Numbered from the stretch's first letter, positions 1-9,082 are shown. The stretch: DNA of 64,000 bases from an uncultured Clostridia bacterium (GCA_947581825.1 CANPVP010000004.1:124001-188000); one strand, 5' to 3'. Notes: generated from the letters alone by a model not told the origin. Translations and numbers: made by a program.

Positions 1-150
1 TATATATCTTCTTAAAATTTCTTTTAAGAAATTTTCACCTCTCTATTTAAATTTTTAACACTATACTATTATGGTAACATAAAATGGCAAAAAAGTCAAT
101 AATATTGCCATTATTTTACTTTTCAATTATAATCTTTATTTTACACTTAA

Positions 151-185
151 TTAAGAAAAATTGTACCAAGTACAATTTTTCTTAA
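151..185 (-). terminator. rpoD terminator hairpin
   Basis: A perfect 16-base inverted repeat (TTAAGAAAAATTGTAC and its complement) around a 3-base loop lies 33 bases past the rpoD stop. The descending arm ends in a T-rich run when read on the minus strand. The rest of 1-218 is AT-rich sequence with no gene that I can see. Confidence 0.75.
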
Positions 186-218
186 TTTTATATTTTATTC
201 ATATTCAAATTTAAGTTT

Positions 219-1466
219 TTAATTCATATAATCTTTTAATTTTTTACTTCTACTTGGATGTCTTAATTTTCTTAGAGCTTTTGCTTCTATTTGTCTTATT
301 CTTTCTCTTGTAACTTCAAACACTCTTCCAACTTCTTCTAGAGTTCTTGCTTTTCCATCTTCTAATCCAAATCTTAACTTTAATACCTTAGCTTCCCTTG
401 GAGTTAATGTTTCCATTACTTCTTCTAATTGCTCTTTTAATAGTGTATATGCTGCTGAATCATGTGGTGCTGGTGAATCCTCATCTTGTATGAAATCTCC
501 TAAGTGACTGTCATCTTCTTCTCCTATTGGTGTTTCTAGAGATACTGGATCTTGAGCAATCTTTTGAATTTCCATTACTTTCTCTACAGGCATTTCCATT
601 TCCTCTGCAATTTCTTCTGGACTAGGTTCTCTTCCTAATTTTTGAAGTAGGTGTCTTGAAGTACGAATTAGTTTATTTATAGTTTCAACCATGTGTACAG
701 GAATTCTTATAGTTCTTGCTTGATCTGCTATTGCTCTAGTTATAGCTTGTCTTATCCACCAAGTAGCATATGTGCTAAATTTATATCCCTTAGTATAATC
801 AAACTTTTCTACTGCTTTTATTAATCCCATATTTCCTTCTTGTATTAAGTCCAAAAATAGCATTCCTCTTCCTGCATATTTTTTAGCAATACTTACAACT
901 AATCTTAAATTTGATTCAGCTAGTTTTTGTTTAGCCTCTTCATCATTCTCCAAAACTCTTTTGGCTAATTCCAATTCCTCATCATAAGTAAGCAAAGGGA
1001 TTTTTCCAATTTCACGTAAGTACATTTTTACTGGGTCATCTACATTAACTCCATCAAAATTGCTTAGATTGATATCTTCTACTTTTATATCTTCTACTTC
1101 TTCTAAGTCTTCTATATCTGGCTCTTCATCTTCTAATCCATCTTTTAATATATCTACTCCCAATTCTTCAAAAGCATCAAAAACTTTATCTATTTGATCA
1201 ACATTAGCCTCTTCTAATTCTGATGCTAATTCTCCATAAGTAATTTTGCCTTGTTTTTTTGCCTTTTCTAGTATTTGTTTTACTTTAGCTTGTTCATCTT
1301 CTGCTTTTTCTTTTTTTGGCTCTTCTTTTTTTGCTTCTTCTTTAATTGGCTCTTTTTCTTCTATTTTATTATTTTTAGCTGTTTTTTTATCTTTTTTATT
1401 ATCTATTGTTTCATCTTTTGAATCTAAAATATTTTCTTCATCTTTCTTTGCCTTACTCATAAACAT
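219..1466 (-). CDS. rpoD: Primary RNA polymerase sigma factor RpoD (SigA)
   Basis: Housekeeping sigma-70 factor directing core RNA polymerase to -35/-10 promoters. A Lys/Glu-rich N-terminus of about 55 residues precedes a region 1.1-like segment (58-112). Region 1.2 starts at [16 protein letters not shown] (~144). Region 2 (~186-256) includes the -10 recognition helix with [16 protein letters not shown]. Region 3 follows, and region 4 (~345-410) has the helix-turn-helix ending [20 protein letters not shown]. Length 415 aa is ordinary for Clostridia. AGGGAGG (1471-1477) lies 4 bases before the ATG at 1466 and 10 before an in-frame ATG at 1460, so the start could be either. The gene follows dnaG by 9 bases, the classic dnaG-rpoD pair. 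Many TTGACA/TATAAT-like promoters in this window fit its expected specificity. Confidence 0.98.
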   Translation of the reverse strand: MFMSKAKKDEENILDSKDETIDNKKDKKTAKNNKIEEKEPIKEEAKKEEPKKEKAEDEQAKVKQILEKAKKQGKITYGELASELEEANVDQIDKVFDAFEELGVDILKDGLEDEEPDIEDLEEVEDIKVEDINLSNFDGVNVDDPVKMYLREIGKIPLLTYDEELELAKRVLENDEEAKQKLAESNLRLVVSIAKKYAGRGMLFLDLIQEGNMGLIKAVEKFDYTKGYKFSTYATWWIRQAITRAIADQARTIRIPVHMVETINKLIRTSRHLLQKLGREPSPEEIAEEMEMPVEKVMEIQKIAQDPVSLETPIGEEDDSHLGDFIQDEDSPAPHDSAAYTLLKEQLEEVMETLTPREAKVLKLRFGLEDGKARTLEEVGRVFEVTRERIRQIEAKALRKLRHPSRSKKLKDYMN

Positions 1467-1475
1467 TATACCTCC

Positions 1476-3263
1476 CTACTTCATTTTAGTTAATCTTTTC
1501 ATGATATCCCTCAATTCATTTTCTAGATTAACTCTTTCATCATTAGTTAAGTTTGTATCTTCTAATTTTTTTAAAATATCATTTCTTTTGTTTATGTTTT
1601 TTTCTTTTATATATATTTTCAGTATGTCATCTACTGCTTTATCTGTATCGTTAACATCATAATCATCTGCCATTATATAAGTTATATGACTAATGATTTT
1701 TTCATCTTCAAATAAAGATAATGCATTCTTTATTTCTCCTTTTTCATACTCCTCATATAATTTTTCTACTATTATTTTGTTTCTTTCATCTTTGAAATCA
1801 GATGGTAAAATTACATCTTTTATTTTATTATAAATATTACTTTCTGTATTCATTAGAAGCGAAACTACCATATTTTCTCTTTTTTGAAGTTTATCATCAA
1901 TATTGTTTTCTTTTTTCTTTATTGCTGTAAAACTTTGTTTTTCTGATTGTTTTATAATTCCGCTTCCCTTATGATTTGAATATAATATCTTATTTATTTG
2001 TGCATATATTGCTTCTTTTGATATTTTGTATTCATTTGAAATTTTATCTATATATATTTCTTTTTCTAATTCGTTATTAACTTTTGATAAAATATTTGCA
2101 ACTTCATTTAAGAAATTGATCTTATCATTTGTATTAGCCAAATCTGCTTTTTGCTTTAACATTTTGACTTTGAATTCTACTAAAGAAATAGCCTTTTGAA
2201 CACATAAATTAAATTTACCACTACCATATTTTAAAACATATTCATCAGGATCTTTTACAGGTTCATCCAATTGCAATATTCGCACATCATAACCTAAAGC
2301 ATCTAAAATTTCTAGTCCCCTCATAGTAGCTGCTTGTCCAGCTCCATCAGCATCATAACCAATTATAATCTGTGAAGCATATTTTCTTAGCATTCTACCT
2401 TGTGCTTGAGTAAGTGCTGTTCCTAATGATGCAACAACATTTGTAATACCTCTTTGATATAATGAAATTGCATCCATATAACCTTCTACAATTATTATCT
2501 TATCTTGACCACTTTTCTTAGCCAGATTCAATCCAAATAATTGTCTTCCTTTACTATATACAATGTTTTCTGGTGAATTTATATATTTGGGTTTTGAATC
2601 ATCTAAAACTCTTCCACCAAAAGCTATAACTCTATCATTTACATCTCTTATAGGTATCATAAGTCTTTTTCTGTAACTATCAAAAACCTTACCATTCTCT
2701 GCTTTTTTTACTAAGCTTGATGCAAAAATTTCCTCATCATTATATCCATTTTGTTTTAGAGCTCTATATAATTCATCATAATTTCCTGAATATCCAATCA
2801 AAAAAGATTTTAATGTATTATTATCCATTTTTCGTTTTTTTATGTATTCTTGTGCTATTTTTGATGTTGGTTTATAAAGATTTTGATGATAAAATTCTGC
2901 TGTAAACTTATTTACCTCATAAACCTTTGATTTTAATTTTTGCATTTTATCTTCTACACCATTATCTAGTGTTGGAAGTGTTATTCCTGCATTTCTTGCT
3001 AAAATCTCTAAAGTTTCCTTAAAACCTATATTTTCAATTTTACTCAGAAAATGTATAACATTGCCTCCTGCCCCACATCCAAAGCAATGGAATATTTGCT
3101 TATTAGGGGACACAGAAAAAGAAGGGGATTTTTCAGAATGAAATGGACATAATCCAAAATAATTACTTCCACTTCGCTTTAATACTACATATTGAGAGAT
3201 TATATCTACTATGTCATTGCTATTCCTAATTTCATCAATTAACTCATCACTATATCGTATCAT
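1476..3263 (-). CDS. dnaG: DNA primase DnaG
   Basis: Synthesises RNA primers for replication. The N-terminal zinc-binding domain has a CHC2 pattern with C39, H42, C60 and C63. The Toprim catalytic domain shows the acidic motif IIIVEGYMDAI (~255) and GYDADGAGQAA (~303). The C-terminal third is diverged and should be the helicase-interacting domain. At 595 aa it is full length for Firmicutes. The ATG at 3263 is preceded by an AAAGG-type ribosome site. It is the first gene of a two-gene operon with rpoD. Two perfect TGTCGAA heptamers lie just upstream (see regulatory entry). Confidence 0.98.
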   Translation of the reverse strand: MIRYSDELIDEIRNSNDIVDIISQYVVLKRSGSNYFGLCPFHSEKSPSFSVSPNKQIFHCFGCGAGGNVIHFLSKIENIGFKETLEILARNAGITLPTLDNGVEDKMQKLKSKVYEVNKFTAEFYHQNLYKPTSKIAQEYIKKRKMDNNTLKSFLIGYSGNYDELYRALKQNGYNDEEIFASSLVKKAENGKVFDSYRKRLMIPIRDVNDRVIAFGGRVLDDSKPKYINSPENIVYSKGRQLFGLNLAKKSGQDKIIIVEGYMDAISLYQRGITNVVASLGTALTQAQGRMLRKYASQIIIGYDADGAGQAATMRGLEILDALGYDVRILQLDEPVKDPDEYVLKYGSGKFNLCVQKAISLVEFKVKMLKQKADLANTNDKINFLNEVANILSKVNNELEKEIYIDKISNEYKISKEAIYAQINKILYSNHKGSGIIKQSEKQSFTAIKKKENNIDDKLQKRENMVVSLLMNTESNIYNKIKDVILPSDFKDERNKIIVEKLYEEYEKGEIKNALSLFEDEKIISHITYIMADDYDVNDTDKAVDDILKIYIKEKNINKRNDILKKLEDTNLTNDERVNLENELRDIMKRLTKMK

Positions 3264-3295
3264 TCCTACTTACCTTTCTTTAATATAATATATTA

Positions 3296-3356
3296 TTCGA
3301 CAGTAATGTTTTAAATCCTTCTTTTAATGTAAACCACATAATTTTATTATGTCGAA
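3296..3356. promoter_or_regulatory. Paired Spo0A-box-like heptamers upstream of dnaG-rpoD
   Basis: TGTCGAA occurs on the minus strand at 3296-3302 and on the plus strand at 3350-3356, in the short gap upstream of dnaG. This is the core of the Spo0A (0A) box. A weak minus-strand promoter (TTTAAA, 17-base spacer, TATATT) would place the proximal box between its -35 and -10. The sequence matches are exact; control by Spo0A is inference. Confidence 0.4.
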
Positions 3357-3413
3357 TTATCTGAATCTATTTATTTATTTTGCAAACTACCAATGTTCCT
3401 TTAACGCCAAATA

Positions 3414-3438
3414 AAGAGAATGTTTTTAACATTCTCTT
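3414..3438 (-). terminator. carD terminator hairpin
   Basis: An 11-base perfect stem (AAGAGAATGTT and complement) with a 3-base loop sits 22 bases after the carD stop and is followed by TATTT on the minus strand. Confidence 0.7.
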
Positions 3439-3460
3439 CATCTCGCGTTTTTTATGTATT

Positions 3461-4036
3461 TTAGCTGTTTGCTGCTGAGTCATCAAATGGAATAAATTTA
3501 TTTACAACACTTGATATTGAATCTATTGGTTGTTCTGCATCTATGTTGAATTCTTTATATGCTTGATTTATCTTGTTATCAATAAGTCCTTCCATTTCAT
3601 TTGTTGGTATTTGCTCTGCTAATACCATTTCACTAACTAAAATTTGTTTTGCATTTGAAAGCATTTTCTTCTCTCCTGTAGAAAGACCCTTTCCTTTTTG
3701 TTTAAAGCTTAAGTTTCTAACTACATCAGCAATTTCATATATGTTTCCACTTTTCATCTTATCCATGTTATCTCTATATCTTTTGTTCCAGTTTAAGTCT
3801 GTATCAGTTCTATCTTCTTCAAGTATTTCCCATACTTTTGCTGTTTCAGATTTTTTAATAACTTCTCTTACTCCAATAGAATCTGCATTTTTAACTGGTA
3901 CCATTACCTTAACTTCTCCAGGCATTTTTAAAATATAATATGATTGTTTTTCACCTAGGATATCCTTTTCTTCTATTGCGTCTATTATTCCTGCACCATG
4001 CATTGGATATACGATATAATCACCTACATTATACAA
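3461..4036 (-). CDS. CarD/CdnL-type transcription regulator
   Basis: CarD-family proteins bind the RNA polymerase beta subunit through an N-terminal Tudor-like RID domain and stabilise open promoter complexes. The product begins MYNVGDYIVYPMHGAGIID, the typical start of the RID, and the alpha-helical C-terminal domain occupies most of the remaining 191 aa. I place the start at a TTG (4036) with a GGAGAG site about 8 bases upstream. Longer in-frame versions reach 4186 but cross the promoter, so they are unlikely. A consensus sigma-A promoter lies at 4119-4147, giving a leader of about 75 bases. It is a single gene between its own promoter and terminator. Family assignment is firm; target promoters are unknown. 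Confidence 0.92.
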   Translation of the reverse strand: MYNVGDYIVYPMHGAGIIDAIEEKDILGEKQSYYILKMPGEVKVMVPVKNADSIGVREVIKKSETAKVWEILEEDRTDTDLNWNKRYRDNMDKMKSGNIYEIADVVRNLSFKQKGKGLSTGEKKMLSNAKQILVSEMVLAEQIPTNEMEGLIDNKINQAYKEFNIDAEQPIDSISSVVNKFIPFDDSAANS

Positions 4037-4118
4037 TTTGCGTCTCTCCTTTCCTAGCTGTTTGTGAAAAAAAAATAATATACATATGCTCTTATTTTTT
4101 TGTCCACTCACCGTATCC

Positions 4119-4147
4119 ATTATATCATAAAAATTACCAAAAGTCAA
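4119..4147 (-). promoter_or_regulatory. Sigma-A promoter of carD
   Basis: Minus-strand -35 TTGACT (4142-4147), exact 17-base spacer, -10 TATAAT (4119-4124). The -35 and spacer fall inside the inverted repeat that follows dut, so promoter and upstream terminator overlap. Confidence 0.8.
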
Positions 4148-4162
4148 AGATTTTGGTAATTT
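4131..4162 (-). terminator. dut terminator overlapping the carD promoter
   Basis: A 12-base stem (AAATTACCAAAA and complement, 8-base loop) lies 34 bases past the dut stop. It ends in a T-rich stretch on the minus strand and contains most of the carD promoter. Confidence 0.6.
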
Positions 4163-4195
4163 ATTTTTAATTTTTATGTTATCCAATTATGGCTC

Positions 4196-4657
4196 TTATT
4201 TGCTTGTTGAGCCGAATCCGCCCTTTCTTTCGCCTATTGCAGTATCATCATCAGTAATTAAGAATTTTTGAAAAATTGCTTGTCCTATTGCATCTCCTTT
4301 TTTGATTGTTATATCCTCATCTTTTATATTATAAAAAGCAAACATTATATGCCCATCATTATCTTCATTTCCATAATAATCTTTATCGATTACACCTATA
4401 CTGTTAGATAAAATTAATCCTTTTTTTCCAGGATTAGAACTTCTATTAGCTAGTATTAAAACTTCATCATCTTGCATATATGCCTTAATTCCTGTTTTTA
4501 TTAAAGTTGGTTTCATACCTTTCTTAAAAGATGGAACTACACAATCCTCTGCTGCCTCTACATCATAACCTGCAGAAAATTTTGTTTTTCTTTTTGGTAA
4601 ATTTATATTTGAATTTTCAAATCCCTTTGCTATTTCAAAGCCACGTTTTCTTTCCAT
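4196..4657 (-). CDS. dut: Deoxyuridine triphosphatase (dUTPase)
   Basis: Hydrolyses dUTP to dUMP and pyrophosphate, keeping uracil out of DNA. Trimeric dUTPase motifs are present in order: AGYDVEA (motif I), NRSS (II), GVIDKDYYGN (III, with the catalytic-site Asp), a GDAIGQAIF segment (IV) and a C-terminal glycine-rich RKGGFGSTSK (V) that closes over the nucleotide. The start is the ATG at 4657 with AAAGGAGGA seven to nine bases upstream, giving 153 aa; an earlier in-frame start would swallow the ribosome site. It appears to be a single-gene unit. Confidence 0.95.
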   Translation of the reverse strand: MERKRGFEIAKGFENSNINLPKRKTKFSAGYDVEAAEDCVVPSFKKGMKPTLIKTGIKAYMQDDEVLILANRSSNPGKKGLILSNSIGVIDKDYYGNEDNDGHIMFAFYNIKDEDITIKKGDAIGQAIFQKFLITDDDTAIGERKGGFGSTSK

Positions 4658-4723
4658 TATTCTTCCTCCTTTTACTATTTCAAATTGTAACACACAATAG
4701 AGTATTTATCAATAAAAAAATCG

Positions 4724-4812
4724 TACCCAAGATTTTTATATTCATAACTTATTCGTATGCATTAAAATGCTACAACTAAAAGATCTAACAAATGCCAAAA
4801 CCCTTTTTTTAC
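4724..4812. repeat. Dispersed repeat family D, copy 1
   Basis: Shares CATAACTTATTCGTA, CATTAAAATGCTAC and ATCTAACAAA, in the same order and spacing, with 33864-33963. The copy lies upstream of dut. Function unknown. Confidence 0.6.
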
Positions 4813-4824
4813 CTTTTATTTCCT

Positions 4825-4853
4825 TTGAATGTTCTTTAATTTTATGTTAACAT
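4825..4853 (+). promoter_or_regulatory. Possible promoter of the 84-aa membrane protein gene
   Basis: TTGAAT (4825-4830), 17 bases, TAACAT (4848-4853), about 20 bases before a GGAGG-led start. The -10 match is weak. Confidence 0.35.
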
Positions 4854-4875
4854 ATGATTATGTGGAGGTGTACAT

Positions 4876-5130
4876 ATGTTGTTTAAAAAATTCATTCCAA
4901 ACATAAAAGATATAGATAAAAAAGTTATAAAAATTATGAAAGTCGGATTAATTATATCTGTTTTGTTAAGCATATTATCTACATTAATTTTATCTGCTTA
5001 TTTAACTTTTTTCAAATCAATTAATGTGTATTACTTAGGTTTAATGTTATTAAAATTAAGTATTTTATTGGCAACAGCATTCATGATTGCCGGACTTAGT
5101 ACAGATAGAATAAAAAAGGAATTGCATTAA
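4876..5130 (+). CDS. Small membrane protein of unknown function (84 aa)
   Basis: I do not recognise a family. The product has a short basic N-terminus (MLFKKFIPNIKDIDKK), two predicted membrane segments (about residues 24-48 and 52-74) and a charged tail TDRIKKELH. The ATG is preceded by GTGGAGG at good spacing and the gene ends within a strong bidirectional terminator, so it is very probably expressed. It is one of the few plus-strand genes in the first 34 kb and stands alone between dut and gatB. Nothing in the neighbours reveals its job. Confidence 0.8.
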   Translation: MLFKKFIPNIKDIDKKVIKIMKVGLIISVLLSILSTLILSAYLTFFKSINVYYLGLMLLKLSILLATAFMIAGLSTDRIKKELH

Positions 5131-5149
5131 TTTAATGCAACTCCTTTTT
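5113..5149. terminator. Bidirectional terminator between the 84-aa gene and gatB
   Basis: AAAAAGGA...TTGCATTAA pairs with TTAATGCAA...TCCTTTTT with one mismatch. It has A and T runs on the two sides and serves both converging genes. Confidence 0.8.
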
Positions 5150-5153
5150 CATT

Positions 5154-6593
5154 TTATTTATTTAATTCTTCTTTAAACATTTCATTTAGCATTTGAGGAT
5201 TTGCTTTTCCTCTTGTTTCTTTCATAGCTTGTCCTACTAAGAAGCCTAATGCTTTCTCTTTACCTGATTTATAATCAGCTACAGATTGAGCATTTGCTGA
5301 TATTACTTTTAATACTACTTCTTTTATTGCTCCTTCATCAGAAATTTGTACCCAACCTTTTTCTTTAATTATTTCTGATGGCATTTTAGCTGATTCAAAC
5401 ATCTCATCTAATACATCTTTTGCAATCTTTGTACTTATTGTTCCTTTTTCAATTAAAGTAATAAGTTCTGCTAAATTTTCTGCTCCAAATGGAATTTCTT
5501 CTGGCTCTAATTCTTTACCATTTAATATTTTAGCAACATCTGACATTAACCAGTTACTAACTGCCTTTGGATTATTGCAAATTTTAGTTGCTCCTTCAAA
5601 TAAGTTAGATAAGTATTTAGATGCTGTTAATGCATTTGCTTCTTTTTCTGTTAGCTTGTATTCTTCTACATATCTTATTTTTCTGCTTTCTGGAAGTTCA
5701 GGTAAATTCTTTTTTATATTCTCTATGTAGTCTTCTGAAAGTCTTATAGCTACTAAATCTGGATCTGGGAAATATCTATAATCTTGAGCATCTTCTTTAT
5801 CTCTCATTGAAAAAGTTTTGCCTGACACATCATCCCATCTTAAAGTTTCCTGATCTATTTTTCCTCCATTTTCTACTACATCTATTTGTCTTTCAACTTC
5901 ATATTCAATAGCTCTTACAATTGATCTGAAAGAGTTCATGTTCTTCATCTCTGTTCTTGTTCCATACTCTGTAGCACCTTTTTTTCTTATTGATACGTTT
6001 ACATCAGCTCTTAAAGATCCTTCTTGCATTTTACAATCTGAAACTTCAATATACTCTAATATTGATTTCAATTTTCTAAGATAACTTTCTGCTTCTTTAG
6101 CAGATCTAATATCTGGTTCTGAAACTATTTCTATTAGTGGTACTCCTGCTCTATTTAAATCTACTAAACTTCCTCTACCATACTCATCATGATTTAACTT
6201 TCCTGCATCTTCTTCTATATGAATTCTTGTAAGTCTTATTTTCTTTTTTCCATCTTCATTTTCAATTTCAACATATCCTCTTTCACAAAGTGGCTTATCA
6301 AACTGAGAAATCTGATATGCTTTTGGAAGATCTGGATAAAAATAATTTTTTCTATCATTCTTACTATCTCTTGATATTTCACAATTTGTAGCTAATCCTG
6401 CTTTAACTGCATATTCTACAACTTTTTCATTTAACACTGGAAGAGTTCCTGGCATTGCCATACATATTGGACAACAATGTGTATTAGGTTCTCCACCAAA
6501 TTCTGTAGGGCAACTACAAAATATTTTTGTTTTTGTAGATAGCTCTGCATGTACTTCAAGTCCAATTACAACTTCATAATCACTTCTTGACAT
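5154..6593 (-). CDS. gatB: Asp/Glu-tRNA(Asn/Gln) amidotransferase subunit B
   Basis: GatB phosphorylates misacylated Glu-tRNA(Gln) or Asp-tRNA(Asn) and transfers ammonia from GatA. The N-terminal cradle domain begins YEVVIGLEVHAEL. It carries the zinc-type cysteine set CSCPTEFGGEPNTHCC-PIC (~27-45) and the nucleotide-site stretch DLNRAGVPLIEIVSEPD. The C-terminal tail (GQAMKETRGKANPQMLNEM) is the YqeY-like tRNA-binding domain. Length 479 aa matches the family (about 475). It is the last gene of gatC-HAD-gatA-gatB. The organism therefore probably makes Gln-tRNA and/or Asn-tRNA indirectly. Confidence 0.98.
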   Translation of the reverse strand: MSRSDYEVVIGLEVHAELSTKTKIFCSCPTEFGGEPNTHCCPICMAMPGTLPVLNEKVVEYAVKAGLATNCEISRDSKNDRKNYFYPDLPKAYQISQFDKPLCERGYVEIENEDGKKKIRLTRIHIEEDAGKLNHDEYGRGSLVDLNRAGVPLIEIVSEPDIRSAKEAESYLRKLKSILEYIEVSDCKMQEGSLRADVNVSIRKKGATEYGTRTEMKNMNSFRSIVRAIEYEVERQIDVVENGGKIDQETLRWDDVSGKTFSMRDKEDAQDYRYFPDPDLVAIRLSEDYIENIKKNLPELPESRKIRYVEEYKLTEKEANALTASKYLSNLFEGATKICNNPKAVSNWLMSDVAKILNGKELEPEEIPFGAENLAELITLIEKGTISTKIAKDVLDEMFESAKMPSEIIKEKGWVQISDEGAIKEVVLKVISANAQSVADYKSGKEKALGFLVGQAMKETRGKANPQMLNEMFKEELNK

Positions 6594-6623
6594 TTATATT
6601 TCCTCCTAAATATACATAATTTC

Positions 6624-8078
6624 TTATTTTTTAAATGTTGGTTTATTCTCTTTAAAATTAGTATTTTGTTCATATGTATAAGCTGCATTTAAAATAGTTT
6701 CTTCTGCAAAATGCTTTCCTATTATCTGCATTCCAATTGGCATACCATTGCTATCTACTCCACATGGTACTGATATAGCAGGCACTCCAGCAATGTTTAT
6801 TGGAACTGTACATATATCTGCTAAATACATTTCTAATGGATTATTTGATTTTTCTCCAATATTAAATGCTACTGTTGGTGCTGTTGGTGTTACTAGGACA
6901 TCATATTTTTCAAAAGCTTTGCTGAATTCATTTTTTACTAATGTTCTAACTTGTTGTGCTTTTTTGTAATATGCATCATAGTAACCAGAACTTAACACAT
7001 AAGTTCCAAGTATTATTCTTCTTTTTACTTCTGCTCCGAATCCTTCACTTCTTGAATTTTTATAAATATCTTTTAAATTACTAAACTCTTTAGTTCTATA
7101 TCCATATCTAATTCCATCAAATCTACCCAAGTTTGAACTTGCTTCTGCACATGCAATTATGTAGTATGTTGCCAAAGCATATTTTGCAACATCCATAGAA
7201 AATTCTTCTACTTCAGCGCCTAATTCTTTATATTTAGCTATTGCAGTTTCTAATGCTTTTTTTACCTCTGGATTTATTCCTTCTCCATAAAACTCTTTTG
7301 GTACACCTATTTTTAATCCTTTTACATCATTTTTTAAAGCTTTTACATAGTCTTTCTTTTCTATATTTTCTGATGTTGTATCTTTTTCATCATGTCCTGC
7401 AATTATATTTAGAAGCATTGCATTATCTCTTACATCTTTTGTTATTGGTCCTATTTGATCTAATGATGATGCAAAAGCAACTAAACCATATCTTGAAACT
7501 AGACCATAAGTTGGTTTCATTCCAACTACTCCACAAAAGCTAGATGGTTGTCTAATAGATCCTCCTGTATCTGATCCTAATGCCCATGGTGCCATTCCTG
7601 CTGCTACTGCTGCTGCACTTCCGCCTGATGATCCTCCAGGTACTCTATTTAGGTCCCATGGATTTGAAGTCTTTTTAAAATATGAATACTCTGTTGATCC
7701 CCCCATAGCAAATTCATCCATATTTAACTTTCCTAAATTTATTATTCCTTCATCTTTTAATTTCTCTATAACAGTTGCATCATATGGTGAAACAAAATTC
7801 TCTAACATTCTTGATGCACATGTTGTTTTTACTCCTGTAATATTTATATTATCTTTAATTCCAATTGGAATTCCTTTAAAAGATGAATAATCTCCTTCTT
7901 CATCTATTTTTTTAGCTTGTTCTAATGCTTCATCACATAAAGTAGTTATAAAAGCTTTTACTTCAGGCTCTTTTTCATTTATTCTATCTACATAAGCTTT
8001 AACTATATCTTGAGATGTAATTTCTTTGTTATTCAATTTTTCTTTCAACTCATGTACTGTTAATTCTGTAAGATTCAT
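6624..8078 (-). CDS. gatA: Asp/Glu-tRNA(Asn/Gln) amidotransferase subunit A
   Basis: Glutaminase subunit of the GatCAB complex, releasing ammonia from glutamine. Amidase-signature residues are visible: [10 protein letters not shown] with the catalytic Lys (~75), [16 protein letters not shown] containing the cis-Ser and the [16 protein letters not shown] block with the nucleophilic Ser. I place the start at the ATG at 8078, with AGAGAGGAG upstream, giving 484 aa, the usual length. The stop of the upstream HAD gene and this ATG overlap as TAATG, suggesting coupled translation. A longer in-frame version to 8126 lies inside the HAD gene and is unlikely. Confidence 0.98.
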   Translation of the reverse strand: MNLTELTVHELKEKLNNKEITSQDIVKAYVDRINEKEPEVKAFITTLCDEALEQAKKIDEEGDYSSFKGIPIGIKDNINITGVKTTCASRMLENFVSPYDATVIEKLKDEGIINLGKLNMDEFAMGGSTEYSYFKKTSNPWDLNRVPGGSSGGSAAAVAAGMAPWALGSDTGGSIRQPSSFCGVVGMKPTYGLVSRYGLVAFASSLDQIGPITKDVRDNAMLLNIIAGHDEKDTTSENIEKKDYVKALKNDVKGLKIGVPKEFYGEGINPEVKKALETAIAKYKELGAEVEEFSMDVAKYALATYYIIACAEASSNLGRFDGIRYGYRTKEFSNLKDIYKNSRSEGFGAEVKRRIILGTYVLSSGYYDAYYKKAQQVRTLVKNEFSKAFEKYDVLVTPTAPTVAFNIGEKSNNPLEMYLADICTVPINIAGVPAISVPCGVDSNGMPIGMQIIGKHFAEETILNAAYTYEQNTNFKENKPTFKK

Positions 8079-8671
8079 TATCTTAACTCCTCTCTTTTTT
8101 CTATTTCTGAATAAAAATGTGGCCAAGAAAATATTCTTTTTATGCCAGTTTTGCTTAAATCGATATTTCTATTTGTTCTAATATCCATAATGTAGCTAGC
8201 TACACCATTTTCATCAATACTTTTACAATTAATAAAACTATCATCTATAAATACATCTATATTTTTCTCTTTTGCAAACTTCCCTTTTTCTGCTATATCG
8301 AAATATAATTCATCATATTCTATATTATGATTTTCTAACCATTTAAAGCCAATTTCCATTTCTCCGTTATGTCTAGCTGTTATAATAAAAATTTTATGTC
8401 CTTTTTCTCTTAATGCTGAAATAGTTTCTCTTGCAAAGCTTCTTATACGTGCATCAGATAAAACATTTTCCATGTTTTTGTTCCAAAAATCTTCTGATTC
8501 TTTCTGGCTCCAACCAAATAAATCATCACAATATGATGCATGCTCGCATAATCCTAAATCATTTACTATAACCGGAGTTCTTCGCAAAGTTTCTACAATG
8601 TATTTTTGAGCATATGCATAATATGTTTCTCCATCTGTTATAACATCATCAATATCTATTCCTATGTTCAT
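8078..8671 (-). CDS. HAD-superfamily phosphatase / 5'-nucleotidase-like protein
   Basis: HAD fold with the nucleophile motif DIDDVI (DxD near the N-terminus), motif II ITARH, and an acidic motif IV FIDDSF. This is the layout of small nucleotidases of the YqfW/NT5C-like type. It would dephosphorylate a small phosphorylated metabolite, perhaps a nucleotide; the substrate cannot be read from sequence. The likely start is MNIGIDIDD (8671); an ATG at 8683 directly abuts AAGGA and seems too close. The gene lies between gatC and gatA and overlaps the gatA start by one base, so it is part of the amidotransferase operon. That position is not one I know as standard. Confidence 0.85.
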   Translation of the reverse strand: MNIGIDIDDVITDGETYYAYAQKYIVETLRRTPVIVNDLGLCEHASYCDDLFGWSQKESEDFWNKNMENVLSDARIRSFARETISALREKGHKIFIITARHNGEMEIGFKWLENHNIEYDELYFDIAEKGKFAKEKNIDVFIDDSFINCKSIDENGVASYIMDIRTNRNIDLSKTGIKRIFSWPHFYSEIEKREELR

Positions 8672-8712
8672 ATATTTTATCATTCCTTATAGCGTAATTA
8701 TTTTTCAATATT

Positions 8713-8997
8713 TTAAATAACTTTTGGAATTTTGAACATTCCATCTTCTTGCTCTGGTGCATTTTGCAATAAAATATCTCTGTTTCCAAATTCTTTTATT
8801 TCATCTTTTCTAAAAACATTATAATTAGAATTTGCACCTATTGTTTCTTGTACTCCTTCTGTAGATGCTTCATTTACTATATCTGCAAAATTTAATATGT
8901 CTTGCAAATTTAATAAATATGATTCTACTTCATCTTCTTTCAAAATTAAATTTGATAATTTTGCAATGTGCAATAACTCTTCTTTACTTACCTTCAT
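8713..8997 (-). CDS. gatC: Asp/Glu-tRNA(Asn/Gln) amidotransferase subunit C
   Basis: Small subunit that wraps GatA and GatB and stabilises the complex. Typical GatC features are present: the N-terminal VSKEELLHIAKLSNLIL helix, the central LQDILNFADIVNE segment, and a C-terminal LRxD-like region where FRKDEI precedes an ILLQNAPEQEDGMFKIPKVI tail. AAAAGGAG is 9 bases before the ATG at 8997, giving 94 aa; the ATG at 9006 touches the ribosome site and is unlikely. It is the first gene of the operon, downstream of a possible promoter at 9026-9054. Confidence 0.95.
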   Translation of the reverse strand: MKVSKEELLHIAKLSNLILKEDEVESYLLNLQDILNFADIVNEASTEGVQETIGANSNYNVFRKDEIKEFGNRDILLQNAPEQEDGMFKIPKVI

Positions 8998-9025
8998 GAC
9001 TATCATCTCCTTTTTGATGTTCCTT

Positions 9026-9054
9026 ATTATATACTTATTTCAATAAAAAAACAA
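9026..9054 (-). promoter_or_regulatory. Possible promoter of the gatC operon
   Basis: -10 TATAAT (9026-9031), 17-base spacer, weak -35 TTGTTT (9049-9054) that overlaps the galE terminator. Confidence 0.4.
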
Positions 9055-9074
9055 GACTAAAAAGTCCTGTTTTT
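9045..9074 (-). terminator. galE terminator
   Basis: AAAAACAGGACT-TTTT-AGTCTTGTTTTTT on the minus strand: a 12-base stem with one mismatch and a clear T-run, 8 bases after the galE stop. Confidence 0.8.
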
Positions 9075-9082
9075 ACACTATT

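Noticed and set aside
1246-1662. Plus-strand open frame across the rpoD start
   Set aside because: Ser/Phe-rich shadow of the Lys/Glu-rich rpoD N-terminus and dnaG end.
8078-8126. Longer gatA start overlapping the HAD gene
   Set aside because: The ATG at 8078 has a good ribosome site and yields the normal GatA length.
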